Origin: Eubacteriaceae bacterium UBA6119 | Lineage (GTDB): Bacteria > Bacillota > Clostridia > Eubacteriales > UBA1433 | DNA: 64,000 nucleotides | Direction of reading: 5' to 3' | NCBI GenBank assembly: GCA_002423395.1 | Contig: DIVZ01000002.1 | Coordinates: 20,013-84,012 of the forward strand | Part shown: positions 1 to 9,686 of the stretch, in pieces | How positions within the stretch are numbered: position 1 is the first letter of the stretch | Layout of the letters: the number at the start of each line of letters is the position of its first letter | The notes under the pieces: model-generated | Told to the model about the DNA's origin: nothing | Database searches by the model: none | What the model saw: the letters and a program-made list of their open reading frames with translations, nothing else | Made by a program: the position numbers and the translations under genes

Positions 1-189
1 AAAGATGATAAAAACAGCGGTCAGTATATAAAGAGCGAGCGAAATTTCGGACATTTTCAGAGAATATTTTATCTTCAGGATTTAGACGAAAACAGCGTTA
101 CGGCGGAATATAAAGATGGGCTTCTTACGGTGCATGCTAAAAAGACAACCGAGCAAAGCGGCAAAAAAAACAAAATACAAATTCAATAA
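1..189 (+). CDS. Small heat shock protein (Hsp20/alpha-crystallin family), C-terminal part
   Basis: The reading frame is open from the first base and ends at a TAA at 187-189, so only the last 62 residues are present. They carry the end of an alpha-crystallin domain: a segment reading ERNFGHFQRIFYL, then EYKDGLLTVHA, which matches the conserved GVLTVxxPK-like beta-strand edge, and a short Lys/Gln tail ending in IQIQ, which resembles the I-x-I motif that drives Hsp20 oligomer assembly. Hsp20 proteins are ATP-independent cytoplasmic holdases that bind unfolding proteins during heat or other stress. The 5' end and promoter lie outside the window. A strong terminator follows directly, so this is the last gene of its unit. 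Confidence 0.85.
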   Translation, partial: KDDKNSGQYIKSERNFGHFQRIFYLQDLDENSVTAEYKDGLLTVHAKKTTEQSGKKNKIQIQ

Positions 190-191
190 AT

Positions 192-222
192 AAAAAATAC
201 CTCTTTATCAGAGGTATTTTTT
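192..222 (+). terminator. Intrinsic terminator after Hsp20 gene
   Basis: The arms AAAAAATACCTC and GAGGTATTTTTT form a 12-bp stem around a 7-nt loop, and a T-rich tail continues to about 230. It starts three bases after the Hsp20 stop codon. Confidence 0.85.
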
Positions 223-303
223 ATTTATTTTATATTTTTAATTGTAATATTATTGATTTATGATAGAATGTTTTTATAAATTTTGTTGATTGAAGATATA
301 ATT

Positions 304-627
304 ATGGATGATAAGCAAATTAACATGATGGAACAATACTACGCCTCCCATGAGCAAAGTACTGTATATTGCAAAGAATGCGGCTGTGCCATTGATACTT
401 TCGCAGAAGAAATGTCTTACACAATTGATAAAAGCAATAGCAGATTAAAACCGCTTACCATAATTCTGCTTACAGCTCTTATAATATTATCTGTTGCGCT
501 TATTTTTTGCGCGCATATTATATCAAACTTAAAAAAGCCGTCATCAGAAAGTATGGTTTATATATACGAATCCATTAATGAGATTAATATCGAAGAATTT
601 TACAGTTTTGATTATATTAACAGCTAA
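304..627 (+). CDS. Hypothetical one-TM protein with a CxxC motif
   Basis: A 107-residue protein from the ATG at 304. A longer frame from a TTG at 283 exists but gains no better ribosome site; GAAG at 293-296 sits about 7 nt before the ATG. I do not recognise a family. Visible features are a cytosolic N-terminal part with CKECGC at residues 23-28, which looks like half of a zinc ribbon, a single hydrophobic helix at about 51-73 that should span the membrane, and a short acidic, Tyr-rich outer tail. The N-zinc-ribbon/TM/ectodomain layout recalls the proteins at 39621, 40232 and 41484, but here only one CxxC is clear and the outer part is just 30 residues. It may be a degenerate or truncated member. 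It is followed closely by the lipoprotein at 662. Confidence 0.55.
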   Translation: MDDKQINMMEQYYASHEQSTVYCKECGCAIDTFAEEMSYTIDKSNSRLKPLTIILLTALIILSVALIFCAHIISNLKKPSSESMVYIYESINEINIEEFYSFDYINS

Positions 628-661
628 AGTTTTTATAAATTTGTTAATATGAAGGTAACGC

Positions 662-1258
662 ATGAAAACAAAAAAAATTATTGTTTGTTTTTTAATAATT
701 TTATGCTTAATATCGCAGGGCTGCAGTAATGAAAATACATATAAAAATAATGCGGAAATTAGAAATGAATTAACTATTAATAGTCTCCGCATGTCTGCAG
801 GTATAAATTCGCTTAATTTTAATGAGAAAATTTCTTCATCTTTTTATACAAACTCAAAAAATCTTTACATAACAGGAACATATGAAAATGCAGGTGAGAA
901 TTCTGCTATTAAATTTATTTTAAAATATCAAGGAAAAGAAATCCGAAGAAACATATTATCATGCAACGACTTTTCATCTGATTTTCGCACATGTTTTGCA
1001 TCCGTTACAGGATGGAAAACAGGAAACTATTGTGTGGAAATATATATTCAGAATAATAAAACTCTTATAAAAACAATGAAATTTTCAATAAAAACGCGCT
1101 ATAATTACAGCGGTCCTACGGTGTATATAACTAAAACAGGGGCAAAATACCATAGCGGCACATGCCGTTGTTTAAGCAAAAGCAAAATACCCATTTCATT
1201 AAAAGATGCTAAGAGAAGAGGATATGACCCTTGCGGCATATGCAAGCCGCCCAAATAA
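662..1258 (+). CDS. Putative lipoprotein with Ada-like Cys cluster at C terminus
   Basis: 198 residues, preceded by GAAGG about 8 nt upstream of the ATG. Residues 1-20 form a lipoprotein signal with lipobox ISQGC and lipidated Cys21, so the protein should sit on the outer face of the membrane. Residues about 55-145 form a beta-rich domain that resembles the outer domain of the protein at 39621; both contain a pattern like W-x-x-G-x-Y-x-x-E-I-Y-I before the last strand. The last 45 residues have the pattern YHSGTCRCL, then KDAKRRGYDPC and GICKPP. This is the small Cys-rich domain often seen at the ends of clostridial secreted proteins and nucleases, related in pattern to the Ada metal-binding site. 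The function is unknown; metal binding or surface attachment are inferences. Confidence 0.7.
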   Translation: MKTKKIIVCFLIILCLISQGCSNENTYKNNAEIRNELTINSLRMSAGINSLNFNEKISSSFYTNSKNLYITGTYENAGENSAIKFILKYQGKEIRRNILSCNDFSSDFRTCFASVTGWKTGNYCVEIYIQNNKTLIKTMKFSIKTRYNYSGPTVYITKTGAKYHSGTCRCLSKSKIPISLKDAKRRGYDPCGICKPPK

Positions 1259-1299
1259 AAGTTTAAATTAAAAATTCATATAAGATAAATTGTAGTATA

Positions 1300-1734
1300 T
1301 CATTTTGAGGATTGTGTTTTAAACAAATATAAAATATTATTTGAGCTTTCAGCGTAGAAATTTTCGGCAGGCACTGAAAGTAAATCGTCTTTTTCAACAA
1401 GTTTAACTATTACATCGCCTTTGCAGTCGCGAAGATCGCACTCTACAACATCGCCCGAATATACGGAAAATGTTATATCCCCTCTTTTATTTGCAGCTTG
1501 TTCAATATTATATCCATTAACCATAATTTTAGCGTCAGAGTCCGATATATTCAACGTAACGCTGTACTGCCTGGGAAAGTAATCGCTGCTTTCATACGCC
1601 GAAATATCTTCGCGCAAATCTATGGCGGACACAGGGTTAATTACGTTTTTTGTAATAAGAACCTGAAATGATACCGTAAGCACTAAAAATCCCAGCAGCA
1701 TAGAGCCGACAATTTTTTCCGCAAGCTTGTTCAT
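1300..1734 (-). CDS. Hypothetical membrane-anchored protein downstream of mutS2
   Basis: 144 residues with one N-terminal hydrophobic helix at about 10-28, which could be an uncleaved anchor or a signal peptide, followed by a soluble, mostly beta-type domain outside the cell. I do not recognise the family. It is the last gene of the minus-strand run ltaE-rarA-M16C-mutS2, starting 80 bases after the mutS2 stop. The gap contains no clear terminator, so co-transcription is possible. No catalytic or metal-binding motif is visible; two Cys residues at about 100 and 104 lie in ECDLRDCKGD. Confidence 0.6.
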   Translation of the reverse strand: MNKLAEKIVGSMLLGFLVLTVSFQVLITKNVINPVSAIDLREDISAYESSDYFPRQYSVTLNISDSDAKIMVNGYNIEQAANKRGDITFSVYSGDVVECDLRDCKGDVIVKLVEKDDLLSVPAENFYAESSNNILYLFKTQSSK

Positions 1735-1814
1735 ATATCCTCACAAGACAAAATAACTATATATATTAAGTATGCGCAAAATATATTTTTTATACAAATA
1801 TACGCGTTCGTAAA

Positions 1815-4166
1815 TTAAACAAGCTCGACAACGGTAACTCCGCTTCCGCCTTCTGTGTATCCGCCCTGTCTGAAAGAGCGAACAAGACTATTGCTCTTTA
1901 AAAACTGCTCTGTTTCTTTCTTTAAAACGCCCTCCCCTTTTCCGTGTATTATCATAACGCTTTTATAGCCGGCTATACTTGCGTCGTCTAAATATTTGTC
2001 TATTTCTTTTATAGCGTCAATGCTATCCTGACCTCGCACGTCAATTGAAGTGCCAACCTGTTTTTTCTGGCGTTTTACTGAAGTGTACGATTTTTTGCTG
2101 TCTTTTTTTACTTTTGATAAATTATCCGATAAAAACTTCAGCCGCATTGATCCTATGGTTACTTCGTACTCTTTTTTACTTATATTTCGTGTTATGGTGC
2201 CGTATGAATTAATACTCTTTATATAGACTTCATCGCCGGGCGCAAACTTTCCATCGACTTTTCCTTCTATGTTAATTTCTTTTTGTTCTTTATCGGGTTT
2301 AAGTTCGTCTGAAAGCCGCCTTAAACCGCCTCTTATTTCTTCCGCGTCTTTTATATTTGTTTCCGCGCCCAATTTCATGTCGATAAGCTGTGATATTAAT
2401 GCATTGCTTTCTTTGTTTGCTTTTGAAATTATCCTCTGAGCCTCTGCTTTTGCATCATTTATCAGGCTGGTTTTTCTATCTGATATTTGCTGCTTTTCTT
2501 CTTTTGCTTCATTGTAATACTGCTCCGCGCTTTTAAGTTTCTGTTCCGCAATTTGCGCGTATTCTTCCGTTTTTGCCTGTTTTTCTTTTATTGTATTTAG
2601 TATCTGCTCAAAACTTTCATCTTCTCTGCTTATGTAGCTTCTTGCTTTTTTAAGCACTTCCTCACTAAGTCCGAGCCTTGACGCAATTTTTATAGCGTTG
2701 GATTCTCCTGGAAGCCCTATCGTCAGCTTATATGTAGGCATTAAAGTAGTCGCGTCAAATTCAACGCTTGCGTTAATTGTACCATCTTTTATAAGAGCGT
2801 ATTTTTTTAGCTCCGAATAATGCGTGCTCACAAAAGCTTTAGAACCTTTTTCAAGTATTGTGTCAATTATAGCCATGCCCAGAGCCGCTCCTTCCTGAGG
2901 GTCGGTGCCTGCGCCTATTTCGTCAATTATTATCAGTGTGTCGCTGTCCGCTTGATTTAATATGTCAATAATATTCATCATATGCGACGAGAAAGTTGAT
3001 AAAGACTGCTCTATGCTTTGCTCATCGCCGATATCTGCGAATATTTTTTTAAAAACACGTACTTTGCTGTATTCTTTAGCGGGAATTAAGATGCCGCTCT
3101 GAGTCATTACACACGCAAGCGCAAGCGTTTTAAGAGCTACGGTTTTGCCGCCTGTGTTGGGTCCCGTAATTACTATTACTCGGTAAATATCTTTAAATAT
3201 AATATCGCTGGGAACCGCTTTAACTTTATCTAAAAGAGGGTGGCGGGCTGAATATATGCAAGTATTTCCGTCACGCGTAATTTCGGGTTTCACTGCATTT
3301 ATGGACAGTGCATACTGAGCTTTTGAGAACACCACGTCAAGGCTTATAACCGCGTCGAAACTGCTAAGCAGGTCGTCTGCAATAAACGAGACGCTTTCGC
3401 TTAATGAAGCCAGAATTTTTTCTATTTCGATATTTTCTTTTAAATTAAGCTCGGTAAGTTTGTTATTAAGGCTGAAAGCTTTTTCCGGCTCAATAAAAAC
3501 AGTAGCTCCCGTTGCGGAAATATCGTGTATTACGCCTTTTATAGCTTCCTTAAATTCCGCACGCACAGGCACTGTAAGACGCTGATTTTTCATTGCGGGA
3601 ACAGTGTCTGAAAGATATTTTCTATTTGACGGATTGTTAAGAACCGAGTTTACGGCAGCAGTAATATCCGCCTCCGCGCTTTTAATATCTCGCCTTATCT
3701 TCACAAGCTCCGCAGTCGCGTTGTCCGCTATGCTTTCCTTATCCAAAAATATCCTGTCAAGTTCACGAGCCAAAGATGTGTCAATATTTATATATGATAC
3801 TATTGAAATTATTTTATCTATATTTAATTTTTGAAGCGCGCTTTCGGAAAAACATTTCTGCAGGTTAATGCATATTTTTAAAAACTGTTTCAGACAGTAA
3901 AACTCAGCTATGGAAAGTATGCCGCCTTTCTGCGCTTTTAAAACGCTTTTATCTATGCTTTCAAAAGGCGCTGTTGGAATGTTTCCGATAGATGTGAGCA
4001 CAGCAACCGCCTGATCTGTTTTTTCAAGTTCGTATTGTACTGTGTTATAGTCCGTAAACGGCATTATTGATAAAACGCGCTTTTTTGATATATCCGCTTT
4101 AGCGTATTTTTCAATTTCCGTTAATATTTTTTTAAATTCAAGTACTTTAAATAGTTTTTCGTTCAT
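1815..4166 (-). CDS. mutS2: MutS2 family ATPase/endonuclease
   Basis: 783 residues, the normal length for MutS2. The core and clamp region at about 1-320 is followed by the ABC-type ATPase with Walker A GPNTGGKT at 335-342 and a Walker B region reading TLIIIDEIGAGTDP. A long charged coiled coil covers about 500-630, a KOW-like segment follows, and a C-terminal Smr domain occupies about 705-783 with DVRG and the signature HGKGEG. The mismatch-recognition domain I of MutS is absent, as expected. In Firmicutes, MutS2 is linked to limiting recombination and to rescuing collided ribosomes through its Smr nuclease; which role dominates here cannot be told from sequence. It follows the M16C protease gene by 56 bases on the same strand. 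Confidence 0.97.
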   Translation of the reverse strand: MNEKLFKVLEFKKILTEIEKYAKADISKKRVLSIMPFTDYNTVQYELEKTDQAVAVLTSIGNIPTAPFESIDKSVLKAQKGGILSIAEFYCLKQFLKICINLQKCFSESALQKLNIDKIISIVSYINIDTSLARELDRIFLDKESIADNATAELVKIRRDIKSAEADITAAVNSVLNNPSNRKYLSDTVPAMKNQRLTVPVRAEFKEAIKGVIHDISATGATVFIEPEKAFSLNNKLTELNLKENIEIEKILASLSESVSFIADDLLSSFDAVISLDVVFSKAQYALSINAVKPEITRDGNTCIYSARHPLLDKVKAVPSDIIFKDIYRVIVITGPNTGGKTVALKTLALACVMTQSGILIPAKEYSKVRVFKKIFADIGDEQSIEQSLSTFSSHMMNIIDILNQADSDTLIIIDEIGAGTDPQEGAALGMAIIDTILEKGSKAFVSTHYSELKKYALIKDGTINASVEFDATTLMPTYKLTIGLPGESNAIKIASRLGLSEEVLKKARSYISREDESFEQILNTIKEKQAKTEEYAQIAEQKLKSAEQYYNEAKEEKQQISDRKTSLINDAKAEAQRIISKANKESNALISQLIDMKLGAETNIKDAEEIRGGLRRLSDELKPDKEQKEINIEGKVDGKFAPGDEVYIKSINSYGTITRNISKKEYEVTIGSMRLKFLSDNLSKVKKDSKKSYTSVKRQKKQVGTSIDVRGQDSIDAIKEIDKYLDDASIAGYKSVMIIHGKGEGVLKKETEQFLKSNSLVRSFRQGGYTEGGSGVTVVELV

Positions 4167-4222
4167 TGCTGCCTTTTTGTTATTTTCTATCGGTTTTCCG
4201 ATAATGGAATAACTGTATTGTA

Positions 4223-7129
4223 TTATTTAATGAGATATTTAATGCTTTTAAACAAAGTTTTATTTTTTTCAATAGCTGATTTAGAAGCAATTGCGCAGAG
4301 ATAATTCTGCTCGCTTTTAAGTCTTGCGAACATTTCAGACATCCGTTTTATATCATCAGTTGTCGTTGACAATATTTGAGTGCGTGATATCATCCTGTCC
4401 TCGTAAGATACGCCGCTTTTATATGAGTTATATTCTCGTTTTGCAACGCTTAACGGAGGCAGCGGCATATCGATATTTGATATGGTTCCTATTATAAATT
4501 TATTTATCGCATCATCATCAAATTTTGTATCGCGAAGATATGCTTCTATGCCGTCAAAAACATCATAAGTTCTTTTTATATTAGGATCCCTGTAAGATGA
4601 TATTAGCATGCCGCCGGCGCGGTCAATTGTGAAAAATGCGCCGTATGCCCCACCTTTTACCCTTACGTTGTTCCACAGGTAATCGGTCTGCATAATTGTT
4701 TTTACTACCTGCATAACGCCCGAATATTCATATCCAGCTTTTTTAAAGTCATACGCTCTTCCGTCGTAAGCAACATCGGTAGACATAATAAGCCCTTCAT
4801 TTTTACTGTCATATTCATACGATAATTTGACTTTGGGATCGTTGTTATCGCAGGATTTAAAATACTTCTTTATAAAAGGAATTATGGCATCGTTATGTTT
4901 ATTATCAAGCGCAAGCAATATTTCCACATTTGACTCTTTGAATATTGTATTGTATATCCGAGTCATTTCAGAAACCGTTTTTTCAAAATTGTCATCAAAG
5001 TTCTGATATAAATCGTTTATAAATTCATAATACTCAAGTCCGTGCATATATTCGCCCAGCGCCGCTGAAATATTTAAATACGAATTTAATCTGTTTGCAA
5101 GCACGGTACGCGCGCTGTATATTATTTTATTTTTCTCATGCATTACTTCTTTAGCGACTACTTCATGTAATCTTTTTTTATCTTCAAATATGCTGTTTTT
5201 TATTATCTCAGTAAGCAGTTCCATAGCTTTTTCTTTTTTGTCATAAAAGAAACGTATATTTAGATTAATCTGAGGTCTTGCATCATTAGTTAGCAGGTCT
5301 TTATTGACAATTGCTTCAAAATCGATTCCGCCTGTGTTTATTCTTATGGCGTTGTCGAGCTTATCAAACGTGTAGTTTGATGTGGCAAGCTCAGTAAGGC
5401 ACGATGAAAGCAGGTTTACATAATGGTATTTTGATATGTCAAGCCCACTTATATCGTAATACGCCGATACATATACGATATCCTGCGTAGTGTCGTTATA
5501 TACAAACACATTATCGTGTTTTTCAAGCGTTTTTTTCTGAGGATTTGTAATATCCGTTACAGGAAGTACAGGTATTTTTTTCAGGTTTTCCTTTGTGTCG
5601 TGCGCATTTTGAATGTCAATAAGTTTCTTTGTTTCATCATAAATCTGTTTAATATCTTCTGCCGACAGGCTTTCTTTCTTATTATCAAGCTGTTTTTTTA
5701 TGCTCTCTTCCCGCTCTTCAGAAATGCCTCTTTTGGGCTTTAATATAACGGATGTTTTATGATTATTTTCTAAAATATATTTTTGTATCATATTTTCAAA
5801 ATATCCGTTATGCGCGGATGCTTTTATTTTATCCAGGTTTTGCTTATATGCAAGAACCGCCTGGGGAGTGTTACCGTACAGTATTGAATCAATGATTTCC
5901 AAGTTATAATTAAGCCCTTTAGGTATTGTGGAATTATCTATATCCTTTATAGAAAATTCGTACATGTTAATGGAAGCGTCAATAAGACTTGCGTCTATGC
6001 CATTTTTTACAAGAGACGCAAGCGTATCGTCTAGCAGTGTAAAAAACTTCTTATCCGCGCCGTCTTTCATGTCGCGTCCTATAAACATTAAAGTATAATA
6101 GTATAAATCCGTTTCATAATGGCCTTCTATTTCCTTGCCGATTTTAGCATCGTTAAACGCGATTTTTAATGGCGAGGAAGGATAATTGACTAGAAGTTTT
6201 TCAAGTATTTCAAAACTCATACGTAGTAGCGGATCGCCTGCGCAGCCGACATTATAGGCTATGGCGTATATTTCTTTTTCCCTATCGCCTTCCTGTTGTG
6301 TTATGGGATAATATTTTACAATGCCAGTATGAGAGGATGTGTCTTTTTGTACGGGGATATTATCTATTTTCTGATTATATTCAAATTTTCTTAAATACTC
6401 GTTGTTTAAATATGCCAAATGTTTTTCTATATTTAAATTTCCATAAAAATAAATTATGCTGTTTGAAGGATGGTAATATTTTTTATGAAAATCTATAAAG
6501 TCTTTGTAGGTAAGCAAAGGTATTTCTTCGGGCTTTCCGCCTGAGGAATATTTGTACGTAGTATCTGAATACAGCGTTTCAAATATCGTATCTATTAAAA
6601 TTTCATCGGGATTGGAATACGCGCCTTTCATTTCGTTATAAACAACGCCGTTGTATTTTAAATCATCCGTCTGATTTTCCAGATGATAATGCCAGCCTTC
6701 CTGCATGAACACATACTCGCTGTCGTAAATTCTCGGATTGAGCACACCGTCAAGATATACGTCGATAAGATTTAAAAAATCCTTGTCATTCATGCTAGCT
6801 ACGGGGTATATGGTTTTATCCGGATAAGTCATAGCATTTAAAAATGTCTTTAGAGAGCCTTTTAATAATTCTACAAACGGCTCTTTTAAAGGGTATTTTT
6901 TTGATCCGTTTAAAACGCTGTGCTCAATAATGTGGGCAACGCCTGTGTTGTCGTATACCGGCGTTTTAAAAGCTATCGAAAAAACTTTGTTGTCGTCTTT
7001 ATTCGATAAAAAAACCAAATCAGCTTTGGTTTTCATATGCTCAAAGTAATACAGAGTTGCTTCTATTTCCTTTATTTCGCTTATATCCTTTAAAATAAAT
7101 CCTTCGTATATTTTGTCTTTAAGTAACAT
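4223..7129 (-). CDS. M16C zinc metallopeptidase (presequence protease/PreP-like)
   Basis: 968 residues, matching the one-chain PreP/Cym1 type, which has two M16 halves joined by an M16C-associated linker. The inverted zinc motif HIIEH is at 66-70, where the two His bind zinc and Glu69 is the general base, and the third ligand is probably Glu166 in NEMKGAYS. The second half contains a typical GGAYG segment, seen in the inactive half of the chamber. These enzymes degrade short unfolded peptides, and no signal peptide is seen, so the protein is probably cytosolic. The gene lies 11 bases after rarA and 56 bases before mutS2 in the same transcription direction, consistent with an operon. Confidence 0.93.
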   Translation of the reverse strand: MLLKDKIYEGFILKDISEIKEIEATLYYFEHMKTKADLVFLSNKDDNKVFSIAFKTPVYDNTGVAHIIEHSVLNGSKKYPLKEPFVELLKGSLKTFLNAMTYPDKTIYPVASMNDKDFLNLIDVYLDGVLNPRIYDSEYVFMQEGWHYHLENQTDDLKYNGVVYNEMKGAYSNPDEILIDTIFETLYSDTTYKYSSGGKPEEIPLLTYKDFIDFHKKYYHPSNSIIYFYGNLNIEKHLAYLNNEYLRKFEYNQKIDNIPVQKDTSSHTGIVKYYPITQQEGDREKEIYAIAYNVGCAGDPLLRMSFEILEKLLVNYPSSPLKIAFNDAKIGKEIEGHYETDLYYYTLMFIGRDMKDGADKKFFTLLDDTLASLVKNGIDASLIDASINMYEFSIKDIDNSTIPKGLNYNLEIIDSILYGNTPQAVLAYKQNLDKIKASAHNGYFENMIQKYILENNHKTSVILKPKRGISEEREESIKKQLDNKKESLSAEDIKQIYDETKKLIDIQNAHDTKENLKKIPVLPVTDITNPQKKTLEKHDNVFVYNDTTQDIVYVSAYYDISGLDISKYHYVNLLSSCLTELATSNYTFDKLDNAIRINTGGIDFEAIVNKDLLTNDARPQINLNIRFFYDKKEKAMELLTEIIKNSIFEDKKRLHEVVAKEVMHEKNKIIYSARTVLANRLNSYLNISAALGEYMHGLEYYEFINDLYQNFDDNFEKTVSEMTRIYNTIFKESNVEILLALDNKHNDAIIPFIKKYFKSCDNNDPKVKLSYEYDSKNEGLIMSTDVAYDGRAYDFKKAGYEYSGVMQVVKTIMQTDYLWNNVRVKGGAYGAFFTIDRAGGMLISSYRDPNIKRTYDVFDGIEAYLRDTKFDDDAINKFIIGTISNIDMPLPPLSVAKREYNSYKSGVSYEDRMISRTQILSTTTDDIKRMSEMFARLKSEQNYLCAIASKSAIEKNKTLFKSIKYLIK

Positions 7130-7140
7130 GATTTAGCTCC

Positions 7141-8475
7141 TTATTTTTGATTTTGCTGCTCAATTTTTTTTAAGTAATTGTACAGTTCTTCCTCTTTGCC
7201 TATCTTTTTGGGGTGATAATACTTTCTCGCTTCCGCGCCTTTCGGAAGATAATTCTGCTCAACATACCCGCCTTCGTAATCATGCGGATATTTGTAATCT
7301 TTGCCATATCCGAAAGCCTGCTTGTTTTTATAAGAAGAATCCCTTAAGTGTATCGGCACAGTTACATCAATGCCTGATTTTATGTCTTCTTCGGCTGACA
7401 GCACGGCAAGATAAGAAGAATTGGATTTCGGCGCGCACGATAAATACACAGCGGCCTGCGAAAGTATTATTTTCGCTTCGGGCATACCTACAATAGCTAC
7501 TGCGTTAAACGCGTTTACCGCTACATTAAGCGCGTTTGTATCGGCGTTGCCGATATCTTCGCTTGCGAATATTATCATTCGTCTTGCTATGAATTTTATG
7601 TCTTCGCCCCCAAGCAGCATCTTGGCAAGATAAAACACCGCCGCATCGGGGCTGCTGCCCCTTAAACTTTTTATAAACGCCGATATTGTATCATAGTGAC
7701 TGTCTTTATTTTTGTCGTAAATTATTATTCTGTTCTGCGCGCTCTGCTTAGCAAGTGCAAGGTCTATTATCATTTTGCCTTCAGCGTCTTTTTGCGCCGT
7801 AAGCACGCACAGTTCCAACGTGTTAAGGGCAAAGCGCGCGTCTCCCGAGCTTACGGAAACAATATATTCTTCAGCGTCGTGCTTAAGTGTTATATTATAA
7901 TTTCCAAATCCGTTATTTTTATCATTTATTGCCTTTGCAAGTATTTTTTTTATATCATCATTATCAAGCTCTTTAAGAGTAAAAACGGTAAGTCTTGATA
8001 TAAGCGGCGAATTCACCTCAAAATACGGGTTTTCAGTTGTAGCCCCTATTATAGCAACCACGCCGTCTTCCACATACGGAAGCAGCGCATCCTGCTGCGA
8101 TGTGTTGAAACGGTGTATTTCGTCTATAAAAAGTATTGTTTTTCTTGAGTATAAATTATTATTTTTAATCGCCGCATCCACAGCCTGCCTTATATCTTTT
8201 ATGCCTGCTGACGTTGCATTTATCGTAATAAAGTCGCAGTTTGTGCTTTGCGATATAACATATGCAAGTGTAGTTTTGCCGCTTCCGGGAGGACCGTAAA
8301 GTATCATGCTCGATAAATTGTCAGTCTCAATCATTCTTCTAAGGGGTTTTCCCTCTCCCAAAAGGTGATCCTGTCCGACTACATCAGCAATATTTCTAGG
8401 TCTCAACCTGCTTGCAAGCGGTCTTGCTGTATTTTTAGATGATATTTCCTCAAAAAAGCTTTTCTGGTTTTCCAT
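7141..8475 (-). CDS. rarA: Replication-associated recombination protein A (RarA/MgsA AAA ATPase)
   Basis: 444 residues. Walker A GPPGSGKTT is at 61-69, Walker B ILFIDEIHRFN at about 114-124, and the sensor-1 region reads GATTENP. The C-terminal half has the tetramerisation domain with typical SLRGSSPDAA and FASEDIGNAD segments. RarA is a clamp-loader-like ATPase that acts at stalled replication forks together with RecA and SSB. The ltaE stop is separated from this start codon by a single base, and the M16C protease follows after 11 bases, so the four genes from ltaE to mutS2 are probably one operon. Confidence 0.97.
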   Translation of the reverse strand: MENQKSFFEEISSKNTARPLASRLRPRNIADVVGQDHLLGEGKPLRRMIETDNLSSMILYGPPGSGKTTLAYVISQSTNCDFITINATSAGIKDIRQAVDAAIKNNNLYSRKTILFIDEIHRFNTSQQDALLPYVEDGVVAIIGATTENPYFEVNSPLISRLTVFTLKELDNDDIKKILAKAINDKNNGFGNYNITLKHDAEEYIVSVSSGDARFALNTLELCVLTAQKDAEGKMIIDLALAKQSAQNRIIIYDKNKDSHYDTISAFIKSLRGSSPDAAVFYLAKMLLGGEDIKFIARRMIIFASEDIGNADTNALNVAVNAFNAVAIVGMPEAKIILSQAAVYLSCAPKSNSSYLAVLSAEEDIKSGIDVTVPIHLRDSSYKNKQAFGYGKDYKYPHDYEGGYVEQNYLPKGAEARKYYHPKKIGKEEELYNYLKKIEQQNQK

Positions 8476-8476
8476 T

Positions 8477-9514
8477 TTAATTCAATATTTGTTTTAACGC
8501 TTCAATTGCTATTTGCGTATCTTTCATATCAACGTCTCTGTGAAATACAAAACGCATCCTATTAATATTCTTATCTCCGTTTACGAGTATGTTTTTATCT
8601 TTAAGCATTATGCTAATATCATACGAATCAAATGCGGTATTAATAAAATCGACGTTTACCATATTTGTCTGAACCGATGGAATATCTATATCAACATTTC
8701 TGTGTCCCATAAGACCTTCCGCAAAAAAAAGAGCTTTTTCGTGGTCCAGACATAATTTATCAGGCATTGTTTTAAGCGCGAGCAGTCCCGCGGAAGCTAT
8801 TATGCCCGCCTGACGCATTGTGCCGCCCAGCATTTTGCGCACTCTCATGGCTTTTTCAATAAAATCAACATCACCGCATATCATGCTGCCCACTGGCGCT
8901 CCCAGACCTTTTGACAAGCAAAACATAACGCTGTCGCAATATTTAGCTATTTCGCATGCATCTACTCCCAGCGCGGCGGCCGCATTGAATATTCTCGCTC
9001 CGTCAAGATGCACTTTGATATTATTTTCTTTGGCGATATCATATACTTTTTTCATATGCTCAACGCTAACAATAGTGCCTCCGCAAACATTATGCGTGTT
9101 TTCCATGCATATAAGTGTTGTTTTGGCATGGTGCATGTCTCCTTCTTGTATACCTGAAATCAGCTCTTTGATATCTATAGCTCCGTCTTTGCCGTCAAGA
9201 AGCTTTGTAAGCACTCCCGAAATAATTGCCGGAGCCCCCAGTTCATATACAAATATATGAGATTTGCGGTGAAGAATAATCTCCTCGCCCGGGTTTGTGT
9301 GGGTTTTTATGCATATCTGATTGCCCATTGTGCCGCTTGGTACAAATATAGCGCTTTGTTTTCCCATAACTATCGCGGCGTATTTTTCAAGTTCGTTTAC
9401 AGTAGGATCGTCTTTATATACATCATCGCCGACAATGGCAGATGACATTGCTTTTCTCATTTCTTCTGTAGGTTTTGTTACCGTGTCGCTTCTTAAATCT
9501 ATTATTTTATTCAT
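8477..9514 (-). CDS. ltaE: Low-specificity L-threonine aldolase
   Basis: 345 residues from the ATG at 9514, chosen over an upstream frame start at 9550 because AAGGAGAGAG lies 6 nt before it and family members begin near MNKIIDLRSDT. It is a fold-type I PLP enzyme that cleaves L-threonine, and allo-threonine, to glycine and acetaldehyde. The PLP lysine is probably Lys202 in CLSKGLGAPVGS, and Asp171 in HLDGARIFN should pair with the pyridine nitrogen. First gene of the probable ltaE-rarA-M16C-mutS2 operon. The AT-rich 170-base gap upstream is shared with the divergent DUF421 gene and probably holds both promoters. Confidence 0.93.
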   Translation of the reverse strand: MNKIIDLRSDTVTKPTEEMRKAMSSAIVGDDVYKDDPTVNELEKYAAIVMGKQSAIFVPSGTMGNQICIKTHTNPGEEIILHRKSHIFVYELGAPAIISGVLTKLLDGKDGAIDIKELISGIQEGDMHHAKTTLICMENTHNVCGGTIVSVEHMKKVYDIAKENNIKVHLDGARIFNAAAALGVDACEIAKYCDSVMFCLSKGLGAPVGSMICGDVDFIEKAMRVRKMLGGTMRQAGIIASAGLLALKTMPDKLCLDHEKALFFAEGLMGHRNVDIDIPSVQTNMVNVDFINTAFDSYDISIMLKDKNILVNGDKNINRMRFVFHRDVDMKDTQIAIEALKQILN

Positions 9515-9686
9515 TAGCTCTCTCCTTACAGTTAATATTACGTAAATCAATTAATATTTTAAATATTGATTATTATGACTAATATATTATTTTACACTAA
9601 ATTTATTAAAATTAAAATAAATAAATACAAAGCAAATATTAATCTTTACACTACATTTTTTTTATAAAACAGTCAAAAATATATGC

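Noticed and set aside
544..792. 82-codon open frame on the minus strand
   Set aside because: Antisense to the lipoprotein gene at 662 and the end of the gene at 304, hydrophobic only because of AT-rich composition, with no ribosome site.
9515..9550. Upstream start extending the threonine aldolase by 12 residues
   Set aside because: The strong AAGGAGAGAG site fits only the ATG at 9514, and the extra residues are not like the family.
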